From Methanoregula sp. (GTDB lineage: Archaea > Halobacteriota > Methanomicrobia > Methanomicrobiales > Methanospirillaceae), in contig DUHF01000198.1 of NCBI GenBank assembly GCA_013331015.1, forward strand, positions 1 through 6,741: DNA of 6,741 nucleotides. The letters run 5' to 3'. A program made the position numbers and the translations under genes. Shown in pieces: positions 1-4,986 of this stretch. Under the pieces are notes generated by a model. The model was given only the letters and a program-made list of their open reading frames with translations, was not told the origin of the DNA and searched no databases. How positions within the stretch are numbered: the first letter of the stretch is position 1; each line of letters begins with the position of its first letter.

Positions 1-39
1 CTCCAGATTTTCATCGTTCGGGTGTGAACGGACATCCAT
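1..39 (-). CDS. 5' start of a minus-strand gene, possibly prefoldin subunit alpha (partial)
   Basis: An ATG whose first base is at 39 opens a frame that stays open to the window edge and reads MDVRSHPNDENLE. A GGAG motif at 51-48 lies 8 nt upstream, which is ideal Shine-Dalgarno spacing. A second ATG at 35-33 in another frame also stays open, so the frame is not certain. In many archaea the gene after eL18A (LX) is prefoldin alpha (pfdA), followed by ftsY, and a short charged N-terminus would fit. Thirteen residues cannot prove the family. The gene call rests on the ribosome binding site and the product guess on neighbourhood only. Confidence 0.35.
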   Translation of the reverse strand, partial: MDVRSHPNDENLE

Positions 40-106
40 ACGTGTTTCTCCAGGAGCACTTTTTTCCGGATTAAAACCAGCTTCCAGATACCATGCGGGT
101 AATCAT

Positions 107-146
107 AAAAAAACCGGGCATTCCCGCTATTAAAAGAGAAAAAAAT
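107..146 (-). terminator. Terminator-like T-rich stretch with small hairpin after eL18A
   Basis: Directly after the eL18A stop, the minus strand reads a T-rich run (TTTTTTTCTCTTTT). This is followed by a 4-bp CGGG/CCCG stem with a 4-nt loop (115-126) and then seven T residues (113-107). Oligo-T tracts are the known archaeal intrinsic termination signal, so this is a reasonable end for the ribosomal operon. The downstream partial gene would then need its own promoter or read-through; an AT-rich GGTTTTAATCC at about 77-67 is a weak candidate. Confidence 0.5.
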
Positions 147-341
147 TTACTTGGCAATGACTGCCTTGACTGCATCGATCTTGATGTAGCGGCGCGCTAA
201 TTTGTGCTTGCTGCCGATGACGGCAAACGTGCGCTCCTTTGCCTGGTTCTCGTTGGGTGCCGCGATGACCTTGGTGTAGGGCATCCAGTCCTCGCCCATC
301 AGAAACGTGCCTTTCACTTCAAACTTCTGCTCTGCTGCCAT
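147..341 (-). CDS. rpl18a: Large-subunit ribosomal protein eL18A (LX, L20A)
   Basis: A 64-residue basic protein and component of the archaeal 50S subunit. It begins MAAEQKFEVKG and carries the family's short beta-alpha-beta pattern: an N-terminal strand F-VKGTF, the stretch W-PYTKVIAA, a helix NENQAKERTFAVIGSKHK, and a C-terminal strand RRYIKIDAV. The length fits the small archaeal LX form (about 60-80 residues), which corresponds to one half of eukaryotic eL20. It starts 6 nt after the aIF6 stop. A GGAG at the very end of aIF6 (GGAGTGAGATTTA-ATG) supplies the ribosome binding site, so the two are probably co-translated. It is the last clear gene of the operon before a T-rich terminator candidate. 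Confidence 0.93.
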   Translation of the reverse strand: MAAEQKFEVKGTFLMGEDWMPYTKVIAAPNENQAKERTFAVIGSKHKLARRYIKIDAVKAVIAK

Positions 342-347
342 TAAATC

Positions 348-1010
348 TCACTCCAGAAATCCAAATACATCCTCTATCCTGCCCAGTTCAAAACCGCTCG
401 TGGCATTGCCGGCAATGTAGCCTTTCTCGTTCACGAGAAGGCCGGTGCCGATAAGCCCGCTGCCCATGTTGATGGTGCCAGTCCCGACGGGGACCTTTGC
501 CACCGCTTCGAGCCGGGCGATCTCCTGAGCCGTTGCCCGGGGGTGCACGATGACCCCCTTATTGGTGGCAACGCCTGCCATGCCGACGGTCTTGACCCCG
601 CCAAGCGTTAAGAAGATCAGATCCACGCCGAGGAACTCGGCGATGGCCTTTCCCATATCCACGGGCATATCGGGATGAACCGCGACAAAGGAATCGTTTG
701 CCATGATCACGTTGCCCGCGGCATTCATGCACTCGTTTAAGAGAAGAACCTCGCGGTGCTCCGCGAGCTTGTCGATCTCCTCTTCGGTTGCGAGTCCTGA
801 GACCACCACTCCCCGGCTGTTACCGGCAACCAGGGAACCGATGATGGTGCTCCCCTGGATCGTGGTCTCGATGACTTCAGCATCGAGCGCCGCATGTACT
901 GCGGTTTTAAACTCCTCCGGTGATTCCGGGGGGATGATGACGATATCCCCGATCACCCGGGCAAATACCCCGATGTTCGGATCGCCTGCAAACGTGATCG
1001 TGCGTTCCAT
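348..1010 (-). CDS. eif6: Translation initiation factor aIF6 (ribosome anti-association factor)
   Basis: A 220-residue protein of the eIF6 pentein-fold family. It binds the 50S subunit near uL14 and blocks premature joining with 30S; it also acts in late 50S maturation. The N-terminus MERTITFAGDPNIGVFARV and the C-terminus GNATSGFELGRIEDVF are typical of the family. The five-fold pseudo-repeat is visible in recurring segments such as NSRGVVVSG (65-73), NDSFVAVHPD (105-114), NKGVIVHP (150-157) and NEKGYIAGN (194-202). The length matches archaeal homologues. The ATG at 1010 is chosen over an in-frame TTG at 1028: the six extra residues have no family counterpart, and the ATG lies one base after the eL31 stop (TAA-G-ATG), as expected for translational coupling. 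No strong Shine-Dalgarno is seen, only CCGGAA at the end of eL31. Confidence 0.97.
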   Translation of the reverse strand: MERTITFAGDPNIGVFARVIGDIVIIPPESPEEFKTAVHAALDAEVIETTIQGSTIIGSLVAGNSRGVVVSGLATEEEIDKLAEHREVLLLNECMNAAGNVIMANDSFVAVHPDMPVDMGKAIAEFLGVDLIFLTLGGVKTVGMAGVATNKGVIVHPRATAQEIARLEAVAKVPVGTGTINMGSGLIGTGLLVNEKGYIAGNATSGFELGRIEDVFGFLE

Positions 1011-1011
1011 C

Positions 1012-1278
1012 TTATGATTCCGGTGCAAGTTCAGCCTGAACCTGCCCGTCCTCCATCTTCATGGCACGGACACGGATCTTTGATGGCGGCTTTGAACTGC
1101 CCCGTGACCATACCTTCTCATTGATTCCCTGATCAAGCTTGACATCCTCGCTCTTCATGTGCTTTGCCAGATAGTTCCGGATGTCCTTGATCGCGCCGTT
1201 AGCCCGCTTCCAGCGGGGCATCCTGCGTGCATCCCGTAGGGGGATGATATAAACGTGCTCCTGCATCTGTTCTGCCAT
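1012..1278 (-). CDS. rpl31e: Large-subunit ribosomal protein eL31
   Basis: An 88-residue archaeal/eukaryotic-type eL31, a protein near the exit of the 50S polypeptide tunnel. Recognisable family segments are EHVYIIPLRDAR (7-18), PRWKRANGAIKDIRNYL (21-37), the stretch SEDVKLDQGINEKVWSRGS (43-61) and KPPSKIRVRAMK (63-74). Length is normal for archaea. The ATG is preceded by AAGGTG overlapping the end of eL39 (AAGGTGTGAGCC-ATG), a good ribosome binding site. The gene sits 3 nt after the eL39 stop and 1 nt before aIF6. The eL39-eL31-aIF6-eL18A order is a widely conserved archaeal cluster. Confidence 0.96.
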   Translation of the reverse strand: MAEQMQEHVYIIPLRDARRMPRWKRANGAIKDIRNYLAKHMKSEDVKLDQGINEKVWSRGSSKPPSKIRVRAMKMEDGQVQAELAPES

Positions 1279-1281
1279 GGC

Positions 1282-1434
1282 TCACACCTTCAACGTGCTC
1301 TTGCGCCAGTTGCGTCTTTTGGGGTGCGCAACCACGCCGCGCTTGGTCCTGACCATTACCCACTGGGGCACGCGCCGGTTCTGGTCGCATGCCTTTGCAA
1401 GCCGGATCTTCCTGCCTTTGCTTAATTTGCTCAT
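1282..1434 (-). CDS. rpl39e: Large-subunit ribosomal protein eL39
   Basis: A 50-residue, extremely basic protein read from the minus strand. It starts MSKLSKGRKIRLAKACDQNR, continues RVPQWVMVRTKRGV, and ends HPKRRNWRKSTLKV. The signature N-R-R-V-P-x-W and the terminal RRNWRKS of eL39 are both present. eL39 lines the lower part of the polypeptide exit tunnel. The ATG at 1434 has GGTGGA a few bases upstream (CTGGTGGATAAC-ATG). Its stop lies 3 nt before the eL31 start and its start is 12 nt after the PP-loop gene stop. The gene is easily missed because of its size, but the family match and spacing make it secure. Confidence 0.95.
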   Translation of the reverse strand: MSKLSKGRKIRLAKACDQNRRVPQWVMVRTKRGVVAHPKRRNWRKSTLKV

Positions 1435-1446
1435 GTTATCCACCAG

Positions 1447-2037
1447 TTAATTGACTTTCCTGCCAACCACAAGCGACTGCTCGTGATGTGAAGGGAACAG
1501 GGATGCAGGATCGAGCCCGCGGGCCCGGATCGCATCCCGGATCTCTGCTTCGTAATCGCCGTTTGGGATCGTCCCCGTCTCCCCGTATTTTACGAGAAGA
1601 AGCTGGTCCGCCAGCCGGTCGACTTCGCGCCTGACAAAGCCAAGCAGGGGCCGCACGTACGAACACCCTGTCCTGCTGCCAAGACTCTGGACCGCCTCAC
1701 GGGTGAGCATCGGGACCCGGTCATCAAACCGTGTGCCGTCCCCGACCACGTTATACTCCCCCGCAAGCGATTCAACAGCCGATAAGTGGACTGCATTGAT
1801 GGCATCATTTGGAAACCCCTTTGCAATCACCATGTCGGCCATCTCGTTCAACATTCCGTTTTCAAATACCCTCTTTTTCAGGGGGTAACCCAATGCTTCA
1901 GCCGCAGCCTCAAGGTGCGGGATCTGGCGGAGCGGGTCGAACACGAACGTGTTGAGTTCGACCTCATAATACGTACCCAGCAGAATTGCTGCAAGGGAAC
2001 TATCCTTTCCACCGCTGTAGAGCACTCCGAGTTTCAT
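1447..2037 (-). CDS. PP-loop ATPase (adenylating, N-type ATP pyrophosphatase family; COG2117-like), substrate unknown
   Basis: A 196-residue soluble protein. The N-terminal beta-strand runs straight into the PP-loop SGGKDS (residues 8-13), the pyrophosphate-binding motif of enzymes that activate a substrate by adenylation (tRNA thiolases, NAD synthase, GMP synthetase, diphthine ammonia ligase). A second conserved-looking segment, GDGTRFDDR (99-107), sits where thiouridine synthases carry a GH-DD type motif. No THUMP, ferredoxin-like or zinc-ribbon domain is attached, so this is a minimal catalytic domain. It resembles the archaeal group annotated as a predicted tRNA 2-thiouridylation-related PP-loop protein (recall, not searched). 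Its ATG overlaps the PDCD5 stop in TAATG, implying translational coupling, and it precedes eL39 by 12 nt. A role in tRNA, rRNA or translation-factor modification is inferred from this context. Confidence 0.85.
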   Translation of the reverse strand: MKLGVLYSGGKDSSLAAILLGTYYEVELNTFVFDPLRQIPHLEAAAEALGYPLKKRVFENGMLNEMADMVIAKGFPNDAINAVHLSAVESLAGEYNVVGDGTRFDDRVPMLTREAVQSLGSRTGCSYVRPLLGFVRREVDRLADQLLLVKYGETGTIPNGDYEAEIRDAIRARGLDPASLFPSHHEQSLVVGRKVN

Positions 2038-2375
2038 TATCTTCTGGTAATGGAGTAATCCCGCTTCTTTGGCGCGAGCTGCCGGAGCAGCTCCTTGAGC
2101 TGTGCATCGGTTATCTTCTTCTGCAGCCGTCCGCTCTGTGCGAGCGCAATGAGCTGCTGCTCAACCGCCCCGGCAAAATCGGGTTTGGTCAGCTTGATGG
2201 TATTCAGCCGTTCCCGTGCATCGGGCTCGAGAACCTGCATGAGTATCATCTGGATCTGGGACTTTTGCCGTTCCTGGCGTTCGAGCTCTTCCTGCATGCC
2301 CTGCTGATCGCCAGCCTGCTGTTGCAGCTGTGCCATCCTGCGCCTGCGGAGTTCTGCTAGCTCGTCATCTCCCAT
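2037..2375 (-). CDS. PDCD5/TFAR19-family DNA-binding protein
   Basis: A 112-residue archaeal homologue of human PDCD5. These are small helical-bundle proteins reported to bind nucleic acid, of uncertain role in archaea. The N-terminal helix is charged and Gln-rich (ELAELRRRRMAQLQQQ, residues 5-20, and on to about 45). It is followed by the family core: LMQVLEPDARERLNTIKLTKP (45-65), then a helix ending LIALAQSGRLQKKITDAQLKELL (75-97), and a basic tail APKKRDYSITRR. The length is typical. The ATG at 2375 has GAGGT overlapping the eS19 stop 9-10 nt upstream. The stop overlaps the PP-loop ATPase start by one base. Co-occurrence with eS19 and eL39 is common in archaea and suggests a ribosome-linked role. 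Confidence 0.94.
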   Translation of the reverse strand: MGDDELAELRRRRMAQLQQQAGDQQGMQEELERQERQKSQIQMILMQVLEPDARERLNTIKLTKPDFAGAVEQQLIALAQSGRLQKKITDAQLKELLRQLAPKKRDYSITRR

Positions 2376-2384
2376 ACTACAACC

Positions 2385-2975
2385 TCACTGGGGTGCTTCT
2401 GCTTTATCTGCTTTCTTGCCGGCCTTCTTTGTCGGCTTGGCACCTTCGGCTCCTTCCGCCGCTGCCTTGTCGCCACCCTTGGCCTTTGCGCCCTTCTTGG
2501 AGTCTGCCTTCTTGGGCTCTTCGACTACGGGCTTTACGCGCTTGGGTACCGGTGCCGGCGGGTTCTTTAGGACTTCCTGCGAGAGGTTGTCCAAAAAGGA
2601 CATGCCTGCGGGGGAGACCCGGCGCCCGGTCTTGTCGTGGATGATAAGGCCGGCAGCTTCGAGCTGCTGGAGGGACTTCCTGAGAACCGAGCCGCTGCCC
2701 TTGCGGAACGCGTTGGGCCGGGAACCGCGGTTCTTGTTGCCTCCGTAGAAACTCCGCATCCGTTCAACGCCTAAGGGGCCGTCGACATAGACGCGTCTCA
2801 ATACTGCTGCTGCCCGGATGAACCACCAGTCGGGGTCTTCGGGGGGCATCTCTTTGTGCACACCCGTCTTGGCAAAGGCAGCCCACGCGGGGGGAACGAT
2901 CTCCTTACGCGTCTTGAGCTCCTCTGCGACCCGCCTGATGATGTGGTCCGGAGGGACATCGTATACTGTTGTCAT
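2385..2975 (-). CDS. rps19e: Small-subunit ribosomal protein eS19 with long Lys/Ala-rich C-terminal tail
   Basis: A 196-residue eS19, a 30S head protein needed for late small-subunit maturation. The core is in residues 1-137: TVYDVPPDHIIRRVAEEL, the PPAWAAFAKTGVHKE segment, DPDWWFIRAAAVLRRVY (48-64), GPLGVERMRSFYGG (66-79), the GSGSVLRKSLQQLE helix (93-106) and the winged-helix end GRRVSPAGMSFLDNLS. Residues about 138-196 are an extra low-complexity tail, first Pro/Val/Lys, then Lys/Ala/Gly/Glu (about fifteen Lys), with no counterpart in the roughly 140-150 residue archaeal proteins I recall. GAGGT lies 5 nt before the ATG, and a TATA-like box is about 60 nt upstream. It is the first gene of the operon, 9 nt before PDCD5. 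Confidence 0.95.
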   Translation of the reverse strand: MTTVYDVPPDHIIRRVAEELKTRKEIVPPAWAAFAKTGVHKEMPPEDPDWWFIRAAAVLRRVYVDGPLGVERMRSFYGGNKNRGSRPNAFRKGSGSVLRKSLQQLEAAGLIIHDKTGRRVSPAGMSFLDNLSQEVLKNPPAPVPKRVKPVVEEPKKADSKKGAKAKGGDKAAAEGAEGAKPTKKAGKKADKAEAPQ

Positions 2976-3033
2976 CTGATACCTCTACTGTTGATAATGA
3001 AATAACAGTCTTAACTAATTGGTCAGGAGGGTT

Positions 3034-3046
3034 CTTATACATTTCC
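3034..3046 (-). promoter_or_regulatory. BRE/TATA-like promoter for the eS19 operon
   Basis: The minus strand reads GGAAATGTATAAG. The purine-rich GGAAA resembles a TFB recognition element and TGTATAAG resembles a TATA box. Transcription would be expected about 25 nt downstream, near 3010, giving a leader of roughly 35 nt that contains the GAGGT ribosome binding site of eS19. This is the best TATA match in the 2976-3198 intergenic stretch. The start site is inferred. Confidence 0.6.
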
Positions 3047-3164
3047 AGCGGCAGAAAGGCCGACGGATAAAAAGAACGGGAGATGTGAACGCCATTCTTA
3101 AAACTGGAACAAAGCAGGGGAACCGCGGGTGGCAGTTACCATGATGCCCTTTTTTTTAACCCGC

Positions 3165-3191
3165 AAAAGGCAGGAGTGGTGCCACACCTGC
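3165..3191 (-). terminator. Hairpin terminator candidate after the YhbY gene
   Basis: Eight bases after the yhbY-like stop, the minus strand forms GCAGG-T-GTGG-CA-CCAC-T-CCTGC, an inverted repeat of 5 and 4 bp separated by one T/T mismatch (3191-3170). It is followed by C and TTTT (3168-3165). Position and form suit transcription termination or 3'-end protection of the rnp4-yhbY mRNA. The T-run is short, so it could instead be an RNA-stability hairpin. Confidence 0.55.
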
Positions 3192-3198
3192 AGGGACC

Positions 3199-3516
3199 TC
3201 ACTTCTTTGCCCGCTGCATCCTGCCGGTCTCCCGCGCGGTTCGTGGTGCCGGTCTCTTTGAGGCAGTGGCCGACAGAGCCGGGCCCCTCCCTTTCAGTAC
3301 CATCGTCCGTCCGCGGACCTCGACGAGGGTTGCCTTTGCCTGCACGGCAATTGCCTCCGGGTCGACTTCGGTGTTCTGGAGCCATTTCACCTTGATCAGC
3401 CTGCGCTTCTTGAGCTGCGCGGTGATCTCTTCGATCATCGTCTCAGTGCAGCCCTGTTTGCCGATCCAGACGGTCGGTTTGAGGTCCTGCATGGACCGGT
3501 CAGTTTCTTCAGACAT
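3199..3516 (-). CDS. CRS1-YhbY (CRM) domain RNA-binding protein
   Basis: A 105-residue protein with a single CRM domain, an IF3-C-like fold that in bacteria (YhbY) associates with pre-50S particles and in plants (CRS1) acts in group II intron splicing. The hallmark loop is IGKQG (18-22), equivalent to the family's GxxG, after the strand KPTVW. It is followed by the helix TETMIEEITAQLKKRRLIKVKW (24-45) and the second half VQAKATLVEVRGRTMVLKGR (58-77). The C-terminus (79-105) is a basic Ala/Arg/Lys tail without a recognisable fold. GGTGAG lies 8 nt before the ATG, inside the rnp4 3' end. The first 8 nt overlap rnp4, so the two are translationally coupled. A role in ribosome or RNase P RNA maturation is inferred from family and neighbour. 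Confidence 0.92.
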   Translation of the reverse strand: MSEETDRSMQDLKPTVWIGKQGCTETMIEEITAQLKKRRLIKVKWLQNTEVDPEAIAVQAKATLVEVRGRTMVLKGRGPALSATASKRPAPRTARETGRMQRAKK

Positions 3517-3829
3517 GTTTTTGTCTCACCACACGATACCGTGTTATCTTATTGCACAGGTTACAGGTAACCACGACATTTCCCCGGTGTACCCGCACCC
3601 GCATATTCTGTCCCGGCACGAGGTACGATGAGCAGTGGTGGCAGAACCGGCGGCGGTACTCCCGGTCGATCCGGATCCGCTGCCGCATGGCGATCTTCCG
3701 TGCAAGCTCTACGTAACGGTTGCTCCGTTCCGGGTGGTCGGCAAATGCCAGTTCAGCCTGACAGAAGAGCACGGCGACGCGCTCGCGGGAGATCTGTTTT
3801 GCATCGGGTTTTTTTGATCGCGGTTTCAT
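3509..3829 (-). CDS. rnp4: Ribonuclease P protein component 4 (Rpr2/Rpp21/Snm1 family)
   Basis: A 106-residue subunit of archaeal RNase P, the ribozyme complex that removes tRNA 5' leaders. Rnp4 pairs with Rnp1-type Rpp29 on the specificity domain of the RNA. The N-terminal part (13-55) is helical and basic (SRERVAVLFCQAELAF, then RYVELARKIAMRQRIRI). The C-terminal zinc ribbon has two CxxC knuckles, Cys63/Cys66 (CHHC) and Cys89/Cys92 (CNLC), framing the strand NMRVRVHRGNVVVT. All four zinc ligands are intact and the length is standard. There is no clear Shine-Dalgarno before the ATG at 3829 (upstream is CCCCCCTGT), so it may have a short or absent leader. A seven-A run at codons 5-7 is a minor slippery site. 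It heads a two-gene unit with the YhbY-like gene. Confidence 0.94.
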   Translation of the reverse strand: MKPRSKKPDAKQISRERVAVLFCQAELAFADHPERSNRYVELARKIAMRQRIRIDREYRRRFCHHCSSYLVPGQNMRVRVHRGNVVVTCNLCNKITRYRVVRQKHV

Positions 3830-3890
3830 ACAGGGGGGATGTTCCAGAGAGATTGTGCAGATGTATCAGCGTCCCGGGTGATAAACATCG

Positions 3891-3900
3891 GGGTATACCC
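3891..3900. promoter_or_regulatory. Palindrome GGGTATACCC between divergent genes
   Basis: A perfect 10-bp palindrome in the 169-bp gap between rnp4 (minus) and the exported-protein gene (plus). It lies about 62 nt before the rnp4 start and contains TATA, so it could be part of an rnp4 promoter or an operator. Other weak TATA-like elements for rnp4 on the minus strand are TGTTTATCA (about 3886-3878) and TGATACATC (3868-3860). None is decisive. Confidence 0.3.
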
Positions 3901-3956
3901 GTGCAACAGTCCCGGCCAGGGGGATGCCGGTCTGCAGGGATGAAGAAAACCATTTG

Positions 3957-3970
3957 AAATGATTTAATAA
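3957..3970 (+). promoter_or_regulatory. BRE/TATA promoter of the exported-protein gene
   Basis: The plus strand reads GAAATGATTTAATAA: a purine-rich BRE-like stretch followed by TTTAATAA (3963-3970). A start about 25 nt downstream falls near 3991-3995, only a few bases before the ATG at 3999. With no Shine-Dalgarno in front of that ATG (TTTTACAAGATA), the mRNA is probably leaderless or nearly so. Confidence 0.55.
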
Positions 3971-3998
3971 ACCCTCAGATAATTCCTTTTACAAGATA

Positions 3999-4394
3999 AT
4001 GCTGTTGTCACAATACCGGCCGTGGCTGGCACTGGTGCTTGCCCTTGTCCTGACCGGTGCCCTGATCGTAATAATCCCTGCATACTGCCAGGGATTTCCC
4101 ACGCCGGTCATTTCCCAGGTGCAATTATCAGGGGTCTCCCCTTCAGGAACCGGCAGCCTGGTTTTTTTGGTAGAAACAACGATTGCCAATGAAGGGACCG
4201 GCGGAAATGTGATTGTCTGTACAAAACTGGTGAACGCATCGCAAAATTCCATTGCGGGGAGAACCACCACAACCCTGTACATGACCGGCGGGGAAAAACG
4301 AATCTTTCGGACAACGGTCACCGGCCCGAGAGGGACGCCCTATACTATCGTCGTGGACGCTGAGCGAAGAACAGCATTTAATTCCGGATCCTGA
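3999..4394 (+). CDS. Small exported or membrane-anchored protein of unknown function, predicted beta-sandwich
   Basis: A 131-residue protein, the only plus-strand gene here. Residues 9-28 (WLALVLALVLTGALIVIIPA) form a hydrophobic segment after Arg7, a signal peptide or N-terminal anchor. No lipobox is present at Cys30 (PAYC). The remainder alternates short hydrophobic strands and Gly/Thr/Ser turns: LVFLVETTIANEGTG (54-68), NVIVCTKLVN (70-79), TTTTLYMTGGEKRIFRTTV (89-107), TPYTIVVDAE (113-122). The N-E-G motif, then GGE before the F-T strand, recalls the CARDB/FxLYD type of small extracellular Ig-like domain; this is a pattern impression only. It has two Cys (30 and 74). It is divergent from rnp4, has its own TATA box, and its last 17 bp overlap the end of purN on the other strand. 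I do not recognise a named family. Confidence 0.72.
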   Translation: MLLSQYRPWLALVLALVLTGALIVIIPAYCQGFPTPVISQVQLSGVSPSGTGSLVFLVETTIANEGTGGNVIVCTKLVNASQNSIAGRTTTTLYMTGGEKRIFRTTVTGPRGTPYTIVVDAERRTAFNSGS

Positions 4395-4986
4395 CCTTCC
4401 GCCCAAAGATCTCCAGCCGTCCCTCACAGAAGAGACGGACAGCCTCCGGAAACGCGAGGTGCTCCGCATTGAGAATGCGTTCTGCCAGCGAATCCTCATC
4501 ATCGGTCTCCAGCACCGGAACGCAGCGCTGGAGGATGATGGGGCCGCAGTCGAGATGCTCGTCTACGAAGTGTACGGTACACCCCGCGAGTTTCACCCCG
4601 TATTCAATTGCCTGCCGCTGGGCATGCAGCCCGGTGAAGGAAGGAAGAAGTGCAGGGTGGATGTTCACCATCTTGTGGGGAAACGCCTGCACAATGCCTT
4701 TCCCAAGGATGCGCATATAGCCCGCAAGCACATAGAGATCCGCTTCCTGCTGCTGCATTGCAGAGAGCAGGGCGCGCTCGTATCCCTCCCGGGATGAGAA
4801 GGAGGCATAATCGACAATAACCACCGGAATACCGGCCTTTTCTGCCCGGACGATAGCATACGCCTCCGGGTTGTCGGTGATGAGCGCAACGCACCGGGCA
4901 GGAATTGTGCCGGCCTGTATCGCATCGATGACCGCCTGGAAATTGGATCCCCGGCCCGATGCAAGGACGGCGATGCGCCGGGTCAT
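4378..4986 (-). CDS. purN: Phosphoribosylglycinamide (GAR) formyltransferase
   Basis: A 202-residue cytosolic enzyme of de novo purine synthesis. It transfers a formyl group from 10-formyltetrahydrofolate (or the archaeal pterin equivalent) to GAR, giving FGAR. The Rossmann-like N-terminus MTRRIAVLASGRGSNFQAVI has the phosphate-binding GRGSN (11-15). The catalytic triad is intact: Asn108 and His110 in the NIHPALLPSF segment (108-117), and Asp146 in DEHLDCGPI. The length matches bacterial PurN. The frame continues open upstream to 5247, but the ATG at 4986 is the family start. It has AAGGAG 8 nt upstream and overlaps the CNNM/CorC stop in ATGA, so it is translationally coupled to that gene. 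Its 3' end overlaps the convergent exported-protein gene by 17 bp. Confidence 0.97.
   Translation of the reverse strand: MTRRIAVLASGRGSNFQAVIDAIQAGTIPARCVALITDNPEAYAIVRAEKAGIPVVIVDYASFSSREGYERALLSAMQQQEADLYVLAGYMRILGKGIVQAFPHKMVNIHPALLPSFTGLHAQRQAIEYGVKLAGCTVHFVDEHLDCGPIILQRCVPVLETDDEDSLAERILNAEHLAFPEAVRLFCEGRLEIFGRKVRIRN

Noticed and set aside
1011..1028. Six-codon N-terminal extension of aIF6 from an in-frame TTG
   Set aside because: It lies inside the eL31 3' end, adds residues absent from the family, and the ATG at 1010 gives the canonical N-terminus one base after the eL31 stop.
2416..2748. Plus-strand open frame opposite the eS19 tail
   Set aside because: Long antisense frames are expected opposite Lys/Ala/Gly-rich coding sequence with strong codon bias. 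No ribosome binding site or family resemblance is seen.
3150..3157. Run of eight T on the plus strand as a terminator
   Set aside because: No plus-strand gene ends upstream of it. On the minus strand it is an A-run, which does not terminate transcription of the yhbY unit.
3098..3395. Open frames on both strands across the eS19-yhbY intergenic region and yhbY end
   Set aside because: Both extend over the genuine CRM-domain gene in other frames, have Arg/Pro-rich random-looking composition, and contain the hairpin and poly-T tract.
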